From positions 1,054,001 through 1,118,000 of the forward strand of contig NZ_CP128399.1 of the NCBI RefSeq assembly GCF_030389965.1: a stretch of DNA of 64,000 nt, given 5' to 3'. Position numbers and translations under genes: made by a program. The notes under the pieces were generated by a model. That model had not been told where the DNA came from. It made no database searches and saw only the letters and a list, made by a program, of their open reading frames with translations. Shown in pieces: positions 45,585 to 54,810 of this stretch (its first letter is position 1; each line of letters starts with the position of its first letter). This DNA is from Candidatus Chlorohelix allophototropha. GTDB lineage: Bacteria > Chloroflexota > Chloroflexia > Chloroheliales > Chloroheliaceae.

Positions 45585-46763
45585 CTACTTCTTAGCAGAT
45601 TTTTTGACCGGTACTGGACCTAAAACTTTCTCAACCGCCTGCTCAATCTTAACACCGCTATCGGTATTGTCGAGAGGGTCTTTGCGGAGACGATGGCGCA
45701 AGGACAGCGTCGCAATCTGCCTAACATCTTCCACAGTAACCGCTTTCTTGTGATTGAAAGCTGCTAATGCGGTAGCAGTGCGAGCAATAGTCAATTCACC
45801 ACGATGCCCGTCAATATTCAGAGCAAGGCATAATTCGGCGATTTTTATCAAGATTTCGTGCGGCAATTCAACTTTCGGTAGCAAGCGTTGCGCTTCTTTT
45901 ATCTTGCGCCGTAAAGCTTCCTGCTGTGGGTCATATTCAGCCATAAACTCAGCAGGATTCATCTCGAAGGTGTGGCGGCGCTTTACGATTTCGACACGTT
46001 GCTCAAGGTCAAGAATCGTGACGATGCGGGCGTGCAAACCAAAACGGTCGAGCAATTGCGGGCGCAAATCGCCTTCTTCAGGGTTACCGCTACCTACCAG
46101 CACGAAACGAGCAGGATGGCGTACACTGATACCTTCGCGCTCTACTACGTTCACACCGCCTGCCGCTACGTCCAGCAGCACGTCAACCAAATGATCTTCC
46201 AAAAGGTTAACTTCGTCAATATACAAGAAGCCACGGTTTGCCCGCGCCAGCAATCCAGGCTCAAAGGCTTTAACGCCTTGGCTAAGCGCCTTTTCAATAT
46301 CAATTGTGCCGCAAACACGATCTTCGGTAGCGCCTAAGGGCAAGTCAACTACAGGAACAGGGGCTATATGCCCGGTCAATTTTTGACCACGAGCGAGTTT
46401 GTCGCGGCAATCGCGACAAAGACCACCACGTTTAGTGGTATCTGGATCACAACTATACATACAGTTGTTTATTATTTTGATACGAGGGAGCAAATCGGCA
46501 AGCGCACGCACGATCGTGCTTTTACCGGTACCGCGATGCCCCATAATCATAACACCACTGATTCGGGGGTCAATAACGTTGAGCAGTAAGGATAACTTCA
46601 TTTCTTCCTGCCCTACGATTGCGGTAAATGGGTAAACATAAGAGGCTTCTACTTGAGTATCAGCTTTGCCTTTTGTACCCTTGCCAGCAGGGCTATTCCC
46701 ATTGATTACAGGTGCAAGCTCTAATTCTTCGGGTTCAATCGTGAGTTCGGTGAGTTCAGACAT
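45585..46763 (-). CDS. bchI: Magnesium chelatase ATPase subunit I
   Basis: 392 residues. AAA+ subunit that drives Mg2+ insertion into protoporphyrin IX, the first committed step to (bacterio)chlorophyll. [22 protein letters not shown], Walker [10 protein letters not shown] (75-83), [20 protein letters not shown], Walker [30 protein letters not shown] and the Arg finger region are near-identical to BchI/ChlI. A Cys set C101-x3-C105-x10-C116-x2-C119 sits after Walker A and could bind metal; I recall similar inserts in green-bacterial BchI but could not check. AGGAAG supports the ATG. No bchD, bchH or other pigment genes are nearby. A ChlI-type partner of a cobaltochelatase is the main alternative. 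Confidence 0.92.
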   Translation of the reverse strand: MSELTELTIEPEELELAPVINGNSPAGKGTKGKADTQVEASYVYPFTAIVGQEEMKLSLLLNVIDPRISGVMIMGHRGTGKSTIVRALADLLPRIKIINNCMYSCDPDTTKRGGLCRDCRDKLARGQKLTGHIAPVPVVDLPLGATEDRVCGTIDIEKALSQGVKAFEPGLLARANRGFLYIDEVNLLEDHLVDVLLDVAAGGVNVVEREGISVRHPARFVLVGSGNPEEGDLRPQLLDRFGLHARIVTILDLEQRVEIVKRRHTFEMNPAEFMAEYDPQQEALRRKIKEAQRLLPKVELPHEILIKIAELCLALNIDGHRGELTIARTATALAAFNHKKAVTVEDVRQIATLSLRHRLRKDPLDNTDSGVKIEQAVEKVLGPVPVKKSAKK

Positions 46764-46811
46764 TGAATTCTTCCTGTTTCGATTAAATATTCCACAATCG
46801 GTTTCTGATTA

Positions 46812-46845
46812 ATTATATGCTACATCTTGTAGTTAGGGTGTAGCA
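46812..46845 (-). promoter_or_regulatory. Possible operator-promoter of bchI
   Basis: On the minus strand a TATAAT (46817-46812) lies about 50 bp before the bchI ATG. Directly upstream are TGCTACA (46818-46824) and TGTAGCA (46839-46845), exact inverted repeats 21 bp centre to centre, with an additional TGTAG at 46828-46832. The spacing puts the arms on one DNA face. It does not match the TGT-N12-ACA PpsR consensus. Confidence 0.4.
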
Positions 46846-46982
46846 CTTGTTACTAACTCAACCAATTTTTGCCAGATTACGTACTACAATTTGAGGCTAA
46901 AGGCGTAATTGTTACAGAATTTCGGTAAATTACTATTAAAAATCCATGAAATTATGGCGCCACGCTACCAGTTTTTTCATCT

Positions 46983-48746
46983 TTAGGCAGAGAATCGCAT
47001 ATCTTTTATATATACTTCAAGCCGTTTCTGCCCATGCCACATATTTTGATCTAAATTGAACGCAACATCGATGAGTTTTCCCGGTTTCATGTCCACCGCA
47101 CGCCAACCCGCCCGAAAAGCAATGCCCTCAAGCGTTTTCATGTTATGCGGATTGAACAATTTCAAACGCAAGTGTGAACCATCAATACCCACTGGGCGTG
47201 CCTCCCGCACCTTCAGTCCGGTACAGGCATAGAGCGGTTGCAAGTTTTCGCTTCCAAACGGCGCTAATAAGCGACTCTCAGTATAGGCAGACATAATTTG
47301 GTCAGGTTCAATGATTGCATCCACCAGCAAGCGCGGTTGCAAGTCAGAGTCGGTCATTCTGTCGGCAATTTTATATAAGCGACTTTCCAACTCGGCTAAG
47401 TTTGAAGCTGCTACCGTGAACCCGGCAGCCTGACGATGCCCGCCGAAGCGTTCGAGCAAATCGCTACACTCGCTTAGAGCCTCAATTATATTAAAAGCGT
47501 AGATGCTTCGCGCCGACCCCTTACAATGCTCACCGCTACGCTCGACCACCACTACCGGGCGAGAATATTCCTCACAAAGACGACCGGCTACCAACCCCAC
47601 GATTCCGGCTTGCCAGTTAGTACCACTGAGCAGCATCAGTTTATTTTTCTCAGCCAGCCTTTTCTCCGCTACCTGATAACGTGCTTCCTCCAGTACGGTA
47701 CTTAGCATATCCTGACGCTCACGGTTTTTGGAATTTAGCTGGTTAGCCAGTTCGCGGGCTTCCGATAACGAGTCGGTTAGAAGTAACTGATACGCCAGAA
47801 TCGCATCATCCACCCGTCCGGCAGCGTTTATACGAGGAGCTAGCCCAAATCCAATGGAACTCGCTTCAAGTTCTCCTTGCTTTAAGCCTGCGGCATCAAT
47901 CAACGCAATAATACCTGGGCGAGAGGTGCGGTTTAAAGCCCTCAAACCGCTAGCAACCAACACTCTGTTTTCACCGTTTAGTGGAGATATATCCGCCACA
48001 GTGCCAAGCGCGACCAAATCAAGCAGGTCGCTCGGCTTTAGCCCATTACCTTTGATACCAGCTTTACTTAATGCCCTAACCAAATGGAAAGCCATTCCTA
48101 CACCCGCTACCCCCTTATAAGGGTACTGGCAACCTTCCTGCCTGACATTGAGAATGGCATAGGCTTGCGGTAATGGGTCGGGGGGGCGGTGGTGGTCTGT
48201 TACAATAATATCCATGCCGAGTCCACTGGCAAACGCAACCTCTGCCACATTGCTAACGCCGCAATCTACCGTAATAACAAGGGTAACACCCTGTTCGTGC
48301 AAACGGGTAAGGGCAGGCGGATTCAAACCGTAACCCTCATCAACCCGGTGCGGAATACGCGGTATAACTTCAACTCCCAACGACCTGAAATATTGCACCA
48401 AAAGGCTACAGGCAGTTACACCGTCTGCGTCGAAATCTCCGTAAATAGCGAGAGTTTCATGGGCAGATAGCGCCTGTTGGATGCGCTTTACTGCCCTATC
48501 CATATCTTTTATCAGGTAAGGGTCAGCTAAACGGGAATAGTCGGCATTGAAAAAATATTCAATCGCTTCGGGGGTGCGAAGATTGCGGTTATATAAGAGT
48601 TGGGCGATGAGCGCGCCATATCCTGATTCGGAGACTCTATCAAGAAATTCGCTCGGAATCGGATTGGGCATAACCCAGATGCGCTCACGTCTGCCCTTTA
48701 GGGTAGATGAAGGATCGCCAGATTCAGGAATATCCGCTTGCGACAT
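46983..48746 (-). CDS. recJ: Single-stranded-DNA-specific exonuclease RecJ
   Basis: 587 residues, normal for RecJ, a 5'-3' ssDNA exonuclease in recombination and mismatch repair. The DHH phosphoesterase motifs are present: AIYGDFDADGVTACSLL (about residue 98), TVDCGVSN, VTDHHRPP, VALGTVADISPL. The DHHA1 region has RFGGHRQAAGFTV. AGGGAG upstream of the ATG; 15 bp after the Yip1-like gene, so they are co-transcribed. Confidence 0.96.
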   Translation of the reverse strand: MSQADIPESGDPSSTLKGRRERIWVMPNPIPSEFLDRVSESGYGALIAQLLYNRNLRTPEAIEYFFNADYSRLADPYLIKDMDRAVKRIQQALSAHETLAIYGDFDADGVTACSLLVQYFRSLGVEVIPRIPHRVDEGYGLNPPALTRLHEQGVTLVITVDCGVSNVAEVAFASGLGMDIIVTDHHRPPDPLPQAYAILNVRQEGCQYPYKGVAGVGMAFHLVRALSKAGIKGNGLKPSDLLDLVALGTVADISPLNGENRVLVASGLRALNRTSRPGIIALIDAAGLKQGELEASSIGFGLAPRINAAGRVDDAILAYQLLLTDSLSEARELANQLNSKNRERQDMLSTVLEEARYQVAEKRLAEKNKLMLLSGTNWQAGIVGLVAGRLCEEYSRPVVVVERSGEHCKGSARSIYAFNIIEALSECSDLLERFGGHRQAAGFTVAASNLAELESRLYKIADRMTDSDLQPRLLVDAIIEPDQIMSAYTESRLLAPFGSENLQPLYACTGLKVREARPVGIDGSHLRLKLFNPHNMKTLEGIAFRAGWRAVDMKPGKLIDVAFNLDQNMWHGQKRLEVYIKDMRFSA

Positions 48747-48761
48747 CCTTCAAACTCCCTA

Positions 48762-49763
48762 CTAAAACGGAACTTGTAAGAATACCTTCAATAATAAAGC
48801 AGGAATCAAGACCACCAGCGCGCTTCGGTTCCAATTCAGCTTCATGCTGAAATGAACTCCGGTAATTAGTAGGAATAGTTGGTAAAACAAAGGCGCAAAC
48901 TGGATGAGTATAACGTAGATATTGACATCGCCCCGACTAAAACCGGGATCATGCAAAATTGAAAGCAGGTTAGGTATCCCAATAGGAATTAAATATAGAA
49001 GCCCCAATATTAACAGGTTGACCTGTGCGAAGGTTGCAATAGCGAATAGGCTCTTGAAGTTAGTGCGGGACTCTTCTTTGTAAAAGAGACGTGCTACTAC
49101 CGAAAGCGCCATTGCAAAAACCGCCGTGAAAGCAACCCGAATTATCGCATTAATCAGGAAGGAACCGATAAAACTGGAATCAATATTTGGAATTTGATCA
49201 GGTTGAGGGGTGTTTAACTCGATCTGCTTGTCATTGAGTTTTAAGTTGGAATCGGTGTTATCTCGCAGATAGAGAAATTGCTTGTCGGTTAAGCGTATGC
49301 GCTGGTCATCAACATCATTCAGTTCTGCATTCTGGGCATCGGTTAGTTTTAAGGTTGCATCTGAAGGATTAGTCAGCGCATTTCGCTGATCTGTGCTAAG
49401 TGGCACTTCACCATTTCGGTCATCCAGTACCTGAACCACTTGATAGCGGCTCAACTGGATTTTATTGTCCAGCACATTTTGTCCATAACTCAAAAGGCTA
49501 ACAACCTGCGACAAAGCTACAAGCGCTATTAACAGGAAATATAAAAACGCGCCTTGCCAGTAAGGGATTGTAGCAGCAATACGCCGCATTGCCACCAGCG
49601 GTCGAATAATTACATCTACAAAGTTGTGCCAGAGAGACACAGGTTTTAGCAGTTCAGTCTCACAATTAAAGCACTTTTCATCATCTATCGGGTTAAGCTC
49701 ACGACATTCAGGGCATAGTACCTCAGGTGTACCATTTCTGAATTCATCTAATACCTTATTCAT
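48762..49763 (-). CDS. Yip1-like membrane protein with zinc ribbon and five 18-residue repeats
   Basis: 333 residues. An N-terminal zinc ribbon (C17, C20, C31, C34) precedes a Yip1-type helix bundle (helices about 70-92, 200-222, 238-262, 276-298 and 305-330). Between helix one and two lies an insert of 90 residues (100-189) made of five repeats, each exactly 18 long, with consensus xxLxLTDxQxxxLxDxxD. Such an insert is unusual for Yip1 proteins. Function unknown. It precedes recJ by 15 bp. Confidence 0.75.
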   Translation of the reverse strand: MNKVLDEFRNGTPEVLCPECRELNPIDDEKCFNCETELLKPVSLWHNFVDVIIRPLVAMRRIAATIPYWQGAFLYFLLIALVALSQVVSLLSYGQNVLDNKIQLSRYQVVQVLDDRNGEVPLSTDQRNALTNPSDATLKLTDAQNAELNDVDDQRIRLTDKQFLYLRDNTDSNLKLNDKQIELNTPQPDQIPNIDSSFIGSFLINAIIRVAFTAVFAMALSVVARLFYKEESRTNFKSLFAIATFAQVNLLILGLLYLIPIGIPNLLSILHDPGFSRGDVNIYVILIQFAPLFYQLFLLITGVHFSMKLNWNRSALVVLIPALLLKVFLQVPF

Positions 49764-49871
49764 TTAAACAAAAACCTGTACCTTTAGTTATGATTGCTAA
49801 GTTAATCGGCGCTATTATAGCATAGCTTTTGTACTGACGCAGACAAAAGCACTTTTGTTCTTATTACAACG

Positions 49872-49907
49872 TAAATAAAACCCCGCCTATCGTAAAAAGC
49901 GGGGTTT
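49872..49907 (-). terminator. Rho-independent terminator of the pyruvate dehydrogenase operon
   Basis: AAACCCCGC (49878-49886) pairs with GCGGGGTTT (49899-49907); on the minus strand it is followed by TTATTTAC. It lies 25 bp after the pdhC stop. Confidence 0.88.
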
Positions 49908-49931
49908 GACCTATGAGTAGCCAAGTGACGT

Positions 49932-51236
49932 TTATCCTAATAACTCAAAAGGGTTCTCCAGCAAGGTTTGGAGTTGTCCCAAAAAGCGCGCCACCGTTGC
50001 GCCGTACAGCACGCGATGGTCGGCGGAGAGCGTCAGGCTCATGCGATGACGCACCGCTATTTCATGATTTACCACTACCGGTTTCTCGATAATCGCGCCG
50101 ACTGCCAGAATTGCGCTTTCGGGCGGATTGATGACCGCTTGGAATTGCGTCACATTGAACATGCCGAGGTTCGAGATTGAGAAAGTACCGCCTTGATAAT
50201 CTTCGGGGCGTAGTTTCCCACTACGGGCTTTTTCAATCAAAGCTTTGGCTTCTTTTGCCAAGCTTCGCACCCCTTTGATATTAGCGTCACGAATCACGGG
50301 TACCACCAAACCATTAGGAACATCCACCGCGAAACCAACGTTTACCCGCTTATTGCGATAAAATTTGCCGTCCTTGTACCATGTATTTGCTTCGGGTATC
50401 CGTTCCAAGGCTATAGCAGATGCTTTCACAACTAGGTCGTTAAAGCTGATTTTGACTCCACCCTCGCCTAACTTCGAGTTCAATTGCTCGCGTAGCTTTA
50501 CCGCTTCGGTCATATCTACTTCGGTAGAGACGTAGAAGTGCGGTACTTGTTGCTTAGACTCGGTAAGTCGGCGCGCTACAGTGGTTTGCATCATAGTAGG
50601 AGTAATAATCTCTACCTCATCGCCACTTGGAGTAGAAGCAATTGCCTGAACCTGTGTAACGACTGATTGCACCGCTGCATTAACTGCCACAACCGACGTT
50701 TCGGGGGCAGCTATAGCATAACCATTACCTTTGTGGTGCGCCCCTTCTACATCATCGCGCAGGATTCGACCACCGGGACCACTCCCGGCAATCGCATGCA
50801 AATCAAGCTGATAGGTGGAGGCGAGGTTTCGCGCCAGCGGAGAAGCCTTGACTCTGCCCGAACTAGCAGCACCAACGGGGGTTGAGGCTACCTGAACCTG
50901 AGTTGCTGCCGCTTGCACCGCTGCACTTACTGCCGCCACCGCTGGTTCTGGAATAGTTGTGGGGGCAACAGCCACACGCGGAGTAGCCGAAGCAGTTTCG
51001 CCAGCTTTGCGAATCGTGGCTACAACTGTACCAATTAGTACAGTTTCGCCGGGTTGCACCAAGATTTGTTCCAGCACGCCATTATCAAAGGCTTCCAAGT
51101 CCATAGTAGCTTTATCGGTTTCGATATCTGCCAGCACATCACCCTTTTTTATTTCATCGCCCGGTTTTTTATGCCAAGTGGCGATAGCCCCTTCTTTCAT
51201 GGTATCGCTCAAGCGCGGCATTATTACATCAACCAT
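49932..51236 (-). CDS. pdhC: Dihydrolipoamide acetyltransferase (E2) of the pyruvate dehydrogenase complex
   Basis: 434 residues. A lipoyl domain (about 1-80, lipoyl Lys42 in DIETDKATMD), an Ala/Pro/Val-rich linker, the E3/E1-binding domain (about 132-168, ASPLARNLA...GSGPGGRILRDDV), a second linker, and the catalytic domain from about 205. The active-site His lies in LSADHRVLYGA; the usual Asp of HRVxDG is Tyr, as in plastid and cyanobacterial E2. Transfers acetyl to CoA. Last gene of lpd-pdhA-pdhB-pdhC. GGGGAG supports the ATG. Confidence 0.94.
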   Translation of the reverse strand: MVDVIMPRLSDTMKEGAIATWHKKPGDEIKKGDVLADIETDKATMDLEAFDNGVLEQILVQPGETVLIGTVVATIRKAGETASATPRVAVAPTTIPEPAVAAVSAAVQAAATQVQVASTPVGAASSGRVKASPLARNLASTYQLDLHAIAGSGPGGRILRDDVEGAHHKGNGYAIAAPETSVVAVNAAVQSVVTQVQAIASTPSGDEVEIITPTMMQTTVARRLTESKQQVPHFYVSTEVDMTEAVKLREQLNSKLGEGGVKISFNDLVVKASAIALERIPEANTWYKDGKFYRNKRVNVGFAVDVPNGLVVPVIRDANIKGVRSLAKEAKALIEKARSGKLRPEDYQGGTFSISNLGMFNVTQFQAVINPPESAILAVGAIIEKPVVVNHEIAVRHRMSLTLSADHRVLYGATVARFLGQLQTLLENPFELLG

Positions 51237-51255
51237 TTTTCACTCCCCTACTTTA

Positions 51256-52251
51256 TTACCAGCGTTTGGAAACCGTCTTGCGGATTGCGCTAACCAATTG
51301 CTCACCACTGGGCATCGCTGCCAATTCCATCGGCTTGGAATAGGGCAACGGCACTTCCGCCGCCGCAACGCGCAACACCGGAGCATCTAGATAGTCAAAA
51401 GCCTCTTCCTGAATAGCCGCCGCAATTTCAGCCCCGATACCGTAGGAACGCCAATCGTGTTCAAAAATAACCGCTCGATTGGTCTTCCTAACCGATTGTA
51501 AGATAGTTGGCATATCCAGCGGACGCAACGAGCGCAAATCCACCACCTCGCAACTGATACCCTCATGCTGCAGCTGTTCTGCAACTTCCAACGCCGTATG
51601 CACCATCCGCGAGTAAGTGATTAGCGTAACGTCCGTGCCATTGCGTTTGATATCGGCAACCCCAATTGGGATGGTGTAATCATTATCAAAATCCTCGTCC
51701 GGCACTTCACCCTTGACATCGTAAACCCCCAAGTTTTCAAGGAAAAGCACCGGGTCATCATCACGGATAGCAGAACGCAACAAACCACGCGCATCATAAG
51801 GAGTGGCAGGCGCAACCACTTTTAAGCCGGGAATATGAGAAAAAAAGACCTCAAGGTTTTGCGAATGGGTCGCGGCAAGTTGCTGCCCGCCCCCACCCGG
51901 AGTGCGAATTACCATCGGTACAGGCGTTTGCCCACCGAACATGTAATATATTTTGGCGGCATGATTCAAGATCATATCGAGCGCAACAATCGAAAAATTG
52001 ATGGTCATAAGCTCAACTACCGGGCGCAAACCTAACATAGCCGCCCCTACTGCCGCGCCAACAAAGCCTTCTTCTGCAATGGGTGTATCTTTAACGCGCT
52101 TCGCCCCGAATTGTTCTAGCAGCCCTTTAGTAACTTTATAAGAGCCTTCAAAAACGCCGATTTCCTCGCCCATCAAGAAAACCCGCTCATCCCGCGTCAT
52201 TTCCTGCGCCAGTGTATCATGCAAAACCTGACGATAAGTTAAGGTTGTCAC
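51256..52251 (-). CDS. pdhB: Pyruvate dehydrogenase E1 subunit beta
   Basis: 331 residues, standard for E1-beta. MGEEIGVFEGSYKVTKGLLEQFG, DTPIAEEGFVGAAVGAAMLGLRPVVELMTINF and VLFLENLGVY are typical, with the C-terminal transketolase-like domain LRSLRPLDMPTILQSV. It pairs with the alpha subunit to decarboxylate pyruvate with thiamine diphosphate. Starts at GTG 52251, AAAGGA nearby. 57 bp after pdhA. Confidence 0.96.
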   Translation of the reverse strand: MTTLTYRQVLHDTLAQEMTRDERVFLMGEEIGVFEGSYKVTKGLLEQFGAKRVKDTPIAEEGFVGAAVGAAMLGLRPVVELMTINFSIVALDMILNHAAKIYYMFGGQTPVPMVIRTPGGGGQQLAATHSQNLEVFFSHIPGLKVVAPATPYDARGLLRSAIRDDDPVLFLENLGVYDVKGEVPDEDFDNDYTIPIGVADIKRNGTDVTLITYSRMVHTALEVAEQLQHEGISCEVVDLRSLRPLDMPTILQSVRKTNRAVIFEHDWRSYGIGAEIAAAIQEEAFDYLDAPVLRVAAAEVPLPYSKPMELAAMPSGEQLVSAIRKTVSKRW

Positions 52252-52308
52252 TTCTTTTCCTTTGTTACTCTATTCCAATTACACCTTAAAAGAGTGTATG
52301 TTTTCTGC

Positions 52309-53370
52309 CTAGTAAGTTTTTACTTCCAAAACTGCATTTGGCACTGAAGTCGCATACATAAATTGGAATAAGTCTTCAGGTTTGGGAAAGGCGCTCTTCT
52401 CGGCAAATTCCACCGCGCTTTCTACTTCCCGTTCAATCTCGGCTTCAGTTGTTTCGATCATTTCAGGTGTAAGAATTCCCTCAGCAATAAGCTGCTCTTC
52501 ATAAGCCTGAATCGGGTCATGCTCGGCATAGTAACGTTTTTCTTCGTTGGTACGGTAACGGTCGGGGTCAACCACCGAATGACCCTTCATTCTAAAACTC
52601 ATCAGTTCAATCAAGCTCGGTTCTTTATCTTCACGGGCAAGCCGAACCGCCCGTTGCATTGCATCACGGACTGCCAGCACATCGTTACCATCTACTCTTT
52701 CGGCGTACATATCATAAGCGCGTGCGCGGCGGTACAATTCGGGAACGGCAGATGATTTTTCAACGGGCGTGCCCATACCATACAAGTTGTTGATTACCAA
52801 GAAAATCACGGGTAAGTTCCAGAGCTTGGCAAGGTTCAGCGACTCGTGAAATGCGCCGATTGCGGTTGCGCCATCACCCATCTGGGCAATTACCACTCCA
52901 TCTTCGCCCTTGTAGGTAAGCGCAAAGCCTGCTCCGGTAGCCAGCGGTAATTGACCGCCCACGATGCCATAACCACCCATAAAGTGAAGGTTGTTGTCGA
53001 ACAGATGCATAGAACCGCCGCGCCCTTTGCTACAGCCATCCTCTTTACCGAAAAGTTCCGCCATTATCGCGCCCGGAGCCATCCCCCGCGCCAGTGCGTA
53101 ACCATGTTCACGATAGTTGGTGTAAATATAATCACGAGAGTCGAGGGTTGACAAAGCCCCCACAATTGAGGCTTCTTCGCCAAGGTTCAAGTGGCAATAC
53201 CCACCTATTTTGGCTTTCTTATACATTTCGGCAGTTTTTTCTTCAAACCGCCTAATCATAAGCATTTGCCGAAAATAGCTGAGCAACTCAGCGCGGGAGG
53301 CGCGTGCTTCCATATTGCCACGCACTGCCGCTTTTACCTCTTCTGTCTTACCATCAACTCCGCTACTCAT
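52309..53370 (-). CDS. pdhA: Pyruvate dehydrogenase E1 subunit alpha
   Basis: 353 residues. MLMIRRFEEKTAEMY, HLNLGEEAS and the thiamine-diphosphate motif GDGATAIGAFHESLNLAKLWNLPVIFLVINN, plus the phosphorylation-loop-like FRMKGHSVVDPDRYR. Binds ThDP/Mg2+ and performs the first decarboxylation step. AGAGG upstream of the ATG at 53370. It lies 15 bp after lpd and 57 bp before pdhB. Confidence 0.96.
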   Translation of the reverse strand: MSSGVDGKTEEVKAAVRGNMEARASRAELLSYFRQMLMIRRFEEKTAEMYKKAKIGGYCHLNLGEEASIVGALSTLDSRDYIYTNYREHGYALARGMAPGAIMAELFGKEDGCSKGRGGSMHLFDNNLHFMGGYGIVGGQLPLATGAGFALTYKGEDGVVIAQMGDGATAIGAFHESLNLAKLWNLPVIFLVINNLYGMGTPVEKSSAVPELYRRARAYDMYAERVDGNDVLAVRDAMQRAVRLAREDKEPSLIELMSFRMKGHSVVDPDRYRTNEEKRYYAEHDPIQAYEEQLIAEGILTPEMIETTEAEIEREVESAVEFAEKSAFPKPEDLFQFMYATSVPNAVLEVKTY

Positions 53371-53385
53371 ATTTTTACCTCTTTT

Positions 53386-54810
53386 TTATGCGTTGAGGGG
53401 TAAACCCTCTACCGCCAAGCCAGCCTCTGCCAGTACCTCAGACAGAGTTGGATGCGGGTGTACTGCCCTATGTAATTCTTCAACTGTGCCTTCTAGCAAG
53501 CGCAGAAGGCTAAATTCTGCAATTAACTCGGTCACTTCAGGTCCGATTAGATGCGCCCCAAGAATTTCTCCGGTTTTGGCATCCGTAATTATTTTGGCGA
53601 ACCCGACCGCTTCCCCAAGCGCTTGCGCTTTTCCATTTGGCTGGAAACCGAACTTTCCACTTTTAACCTCGTAGCCCCGCTCTTTAGCCTGTGCCTCATT
53701 CAAACCGATTGAGGCAATCTGGGGAGAAGTATAGGTGCAGCGTGGCATGCTCAGGTAATCCAATTCTACCGTTTCATGTCCCGCGATGTTTTCCGCCGCC
53801 ACTACACCCATCGCCGAAGCGACATGCGCCAACGCCAGTTTCCCGGTAACATCCCCGATAGCGTAGATGCCGGGTACATTGGTTTGCATCTTTTCATCGA
53901 CCTGAATAAAACCGCGCTCTACCTTCACTCCAAGTTCTTCTAGCCCTAGCCCATCGCTACTGGGCGAAAAGCCAAGCCCGATTACCACCAGTTCAGCCTC
54001 AAGCACCTGCTGCTTGCCACCTTCTACCGCTTCGGCTGTTACCTTAACCAGCCCGTTTTCTTTCACCACCGAAGCCACCTTCTGCCCGGTCATCACCTTG
54101 ATGCCCTTTTTCTTGAACTCACGGGCAAGAGTGCTGCTTATTTCTTCATCTTCCAGTGGTACCACCCGCGAGAGCATTTCCACCACCGTTACATCAGTGC
54201 CGTAAGCGTTAAAGACAGTAGCAAACTCAACCCCGATTGGTCCCGCGCCGAGAATGATTACCGATTTCGGTTGTTTCTTGATATTCCAAAGCTCTTTCGA
54301 GGTAATGATGCTTTCTCCGTCAATAAGGGAAGGGTTCATACCGGGTAGCAATTTGACCCGTGAACCAGTAGCAATAATGATGTGCTTTGCCTTTAGTTGC
54401 TGCTCGCTGCCATCGGGCGCAATTACCCCCACTGTGTTTTTATCAATGAGTCTGCCAGTTCCGCGCACAACCTCAACTTTGTTCTTGCGCATCAGGAAAG
54501 CAACCCCTTTAACCTGACGCTCGATGATACCACGCGCCCGCTCTAATCCTGCGGTAAAATCAGCCTCAACAGTACCGTTTATTTTTATTCCGTAATCTTT
54601 TGCGTGGTTGATAGTATTAAGGACTTCTGCATTTCGGAGAATGGTTTTAGAGGGGATACAACCCCAATTAAGGCATATTCCGCCCAAGCCTTCTTCGCGT
54701 TCTACCACCGCCGCTTTTAGCCCAAGTTGCGAGGCGCGAATGGCAGCAATATAACCGCCCGGACCACTTCCAATCAATACTACATCATAATCAGTGTTTT
54801 GCTCTGCCAT
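53386..54810 (-). CDS. lpdA: Dihydrolipoamide dehydrogenase (E3)
   Basis: 474 residues from ATG 54810 (AGGAG about 12 nt upstream); a longer frame to 54855 adds residues lacking homology. FAD motif VVLIGSGPGGYIAAIRASQLG, redox disulfide GGICLNWGCIPSK, NAD motif VIILGAGPIGVEFATVF, GIYAIGDVTG and the C-terminal catalytic HPHPTLSE. It re-oxidises the lipoyl group of E2 with NAD+. First gene of the operon. Could also serve the 2-oxoglutarate complex or glycine cleavage. Confidence 0.96.
   Translation of the reverse strand: MAEQNTDYDVVLIGSGPGGYIAAIRASQLGLKAAVVEREEGLGGICLNWGCIPSKTILRNAEVLNTINHAKDYGIKINGTVEADFTAGLERARGIIERQVKGVAFLMRKNKVEVVRGTGRLIDKNTVGVIAPDGSEQQLKAKHIIIATGSRVKLLPGMNPSLIDGESIITSKELWNIKKQPKSVIILGAGPIGVEFATVFNAYGTDVTVVEMLSRVVPLEDEEISSTLAREFKKKGIKVMTGQKVASVVKENGLVKVTAEAVEGGKQQVLEAELVVIGLGFSPSSDGLGLEELGVKVERGFIQVDEKMQTNVPGIYAIGDVTGKLALAHVASAMGVVAAENIAGHETVELDYLSMPRCTYTSPQIASIGLNEAQAKERGYEVKSGKFGFQPNGKAQALGEAVGFAKIITDAKTGEILGAHLIGPEVTELIAEFSLLRLLEGTVEELHRAVHPHPTLSEVLAEAGLAVEGLPLNA

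Noticed and set aside
46983-47000. TGT-N12-ACA PpsR sites near bchI
   Set aside because: No pair with the right spacing fits at the bchI promoter (46812-46850).
49932-51236. Tyr in place of Asp in the E2 active-site motif as a defect
   Set aside because: HRVxYG is the normal form in plastid and cyanobacterial E2 proteins, so it is a lineage trait and not a mutation.
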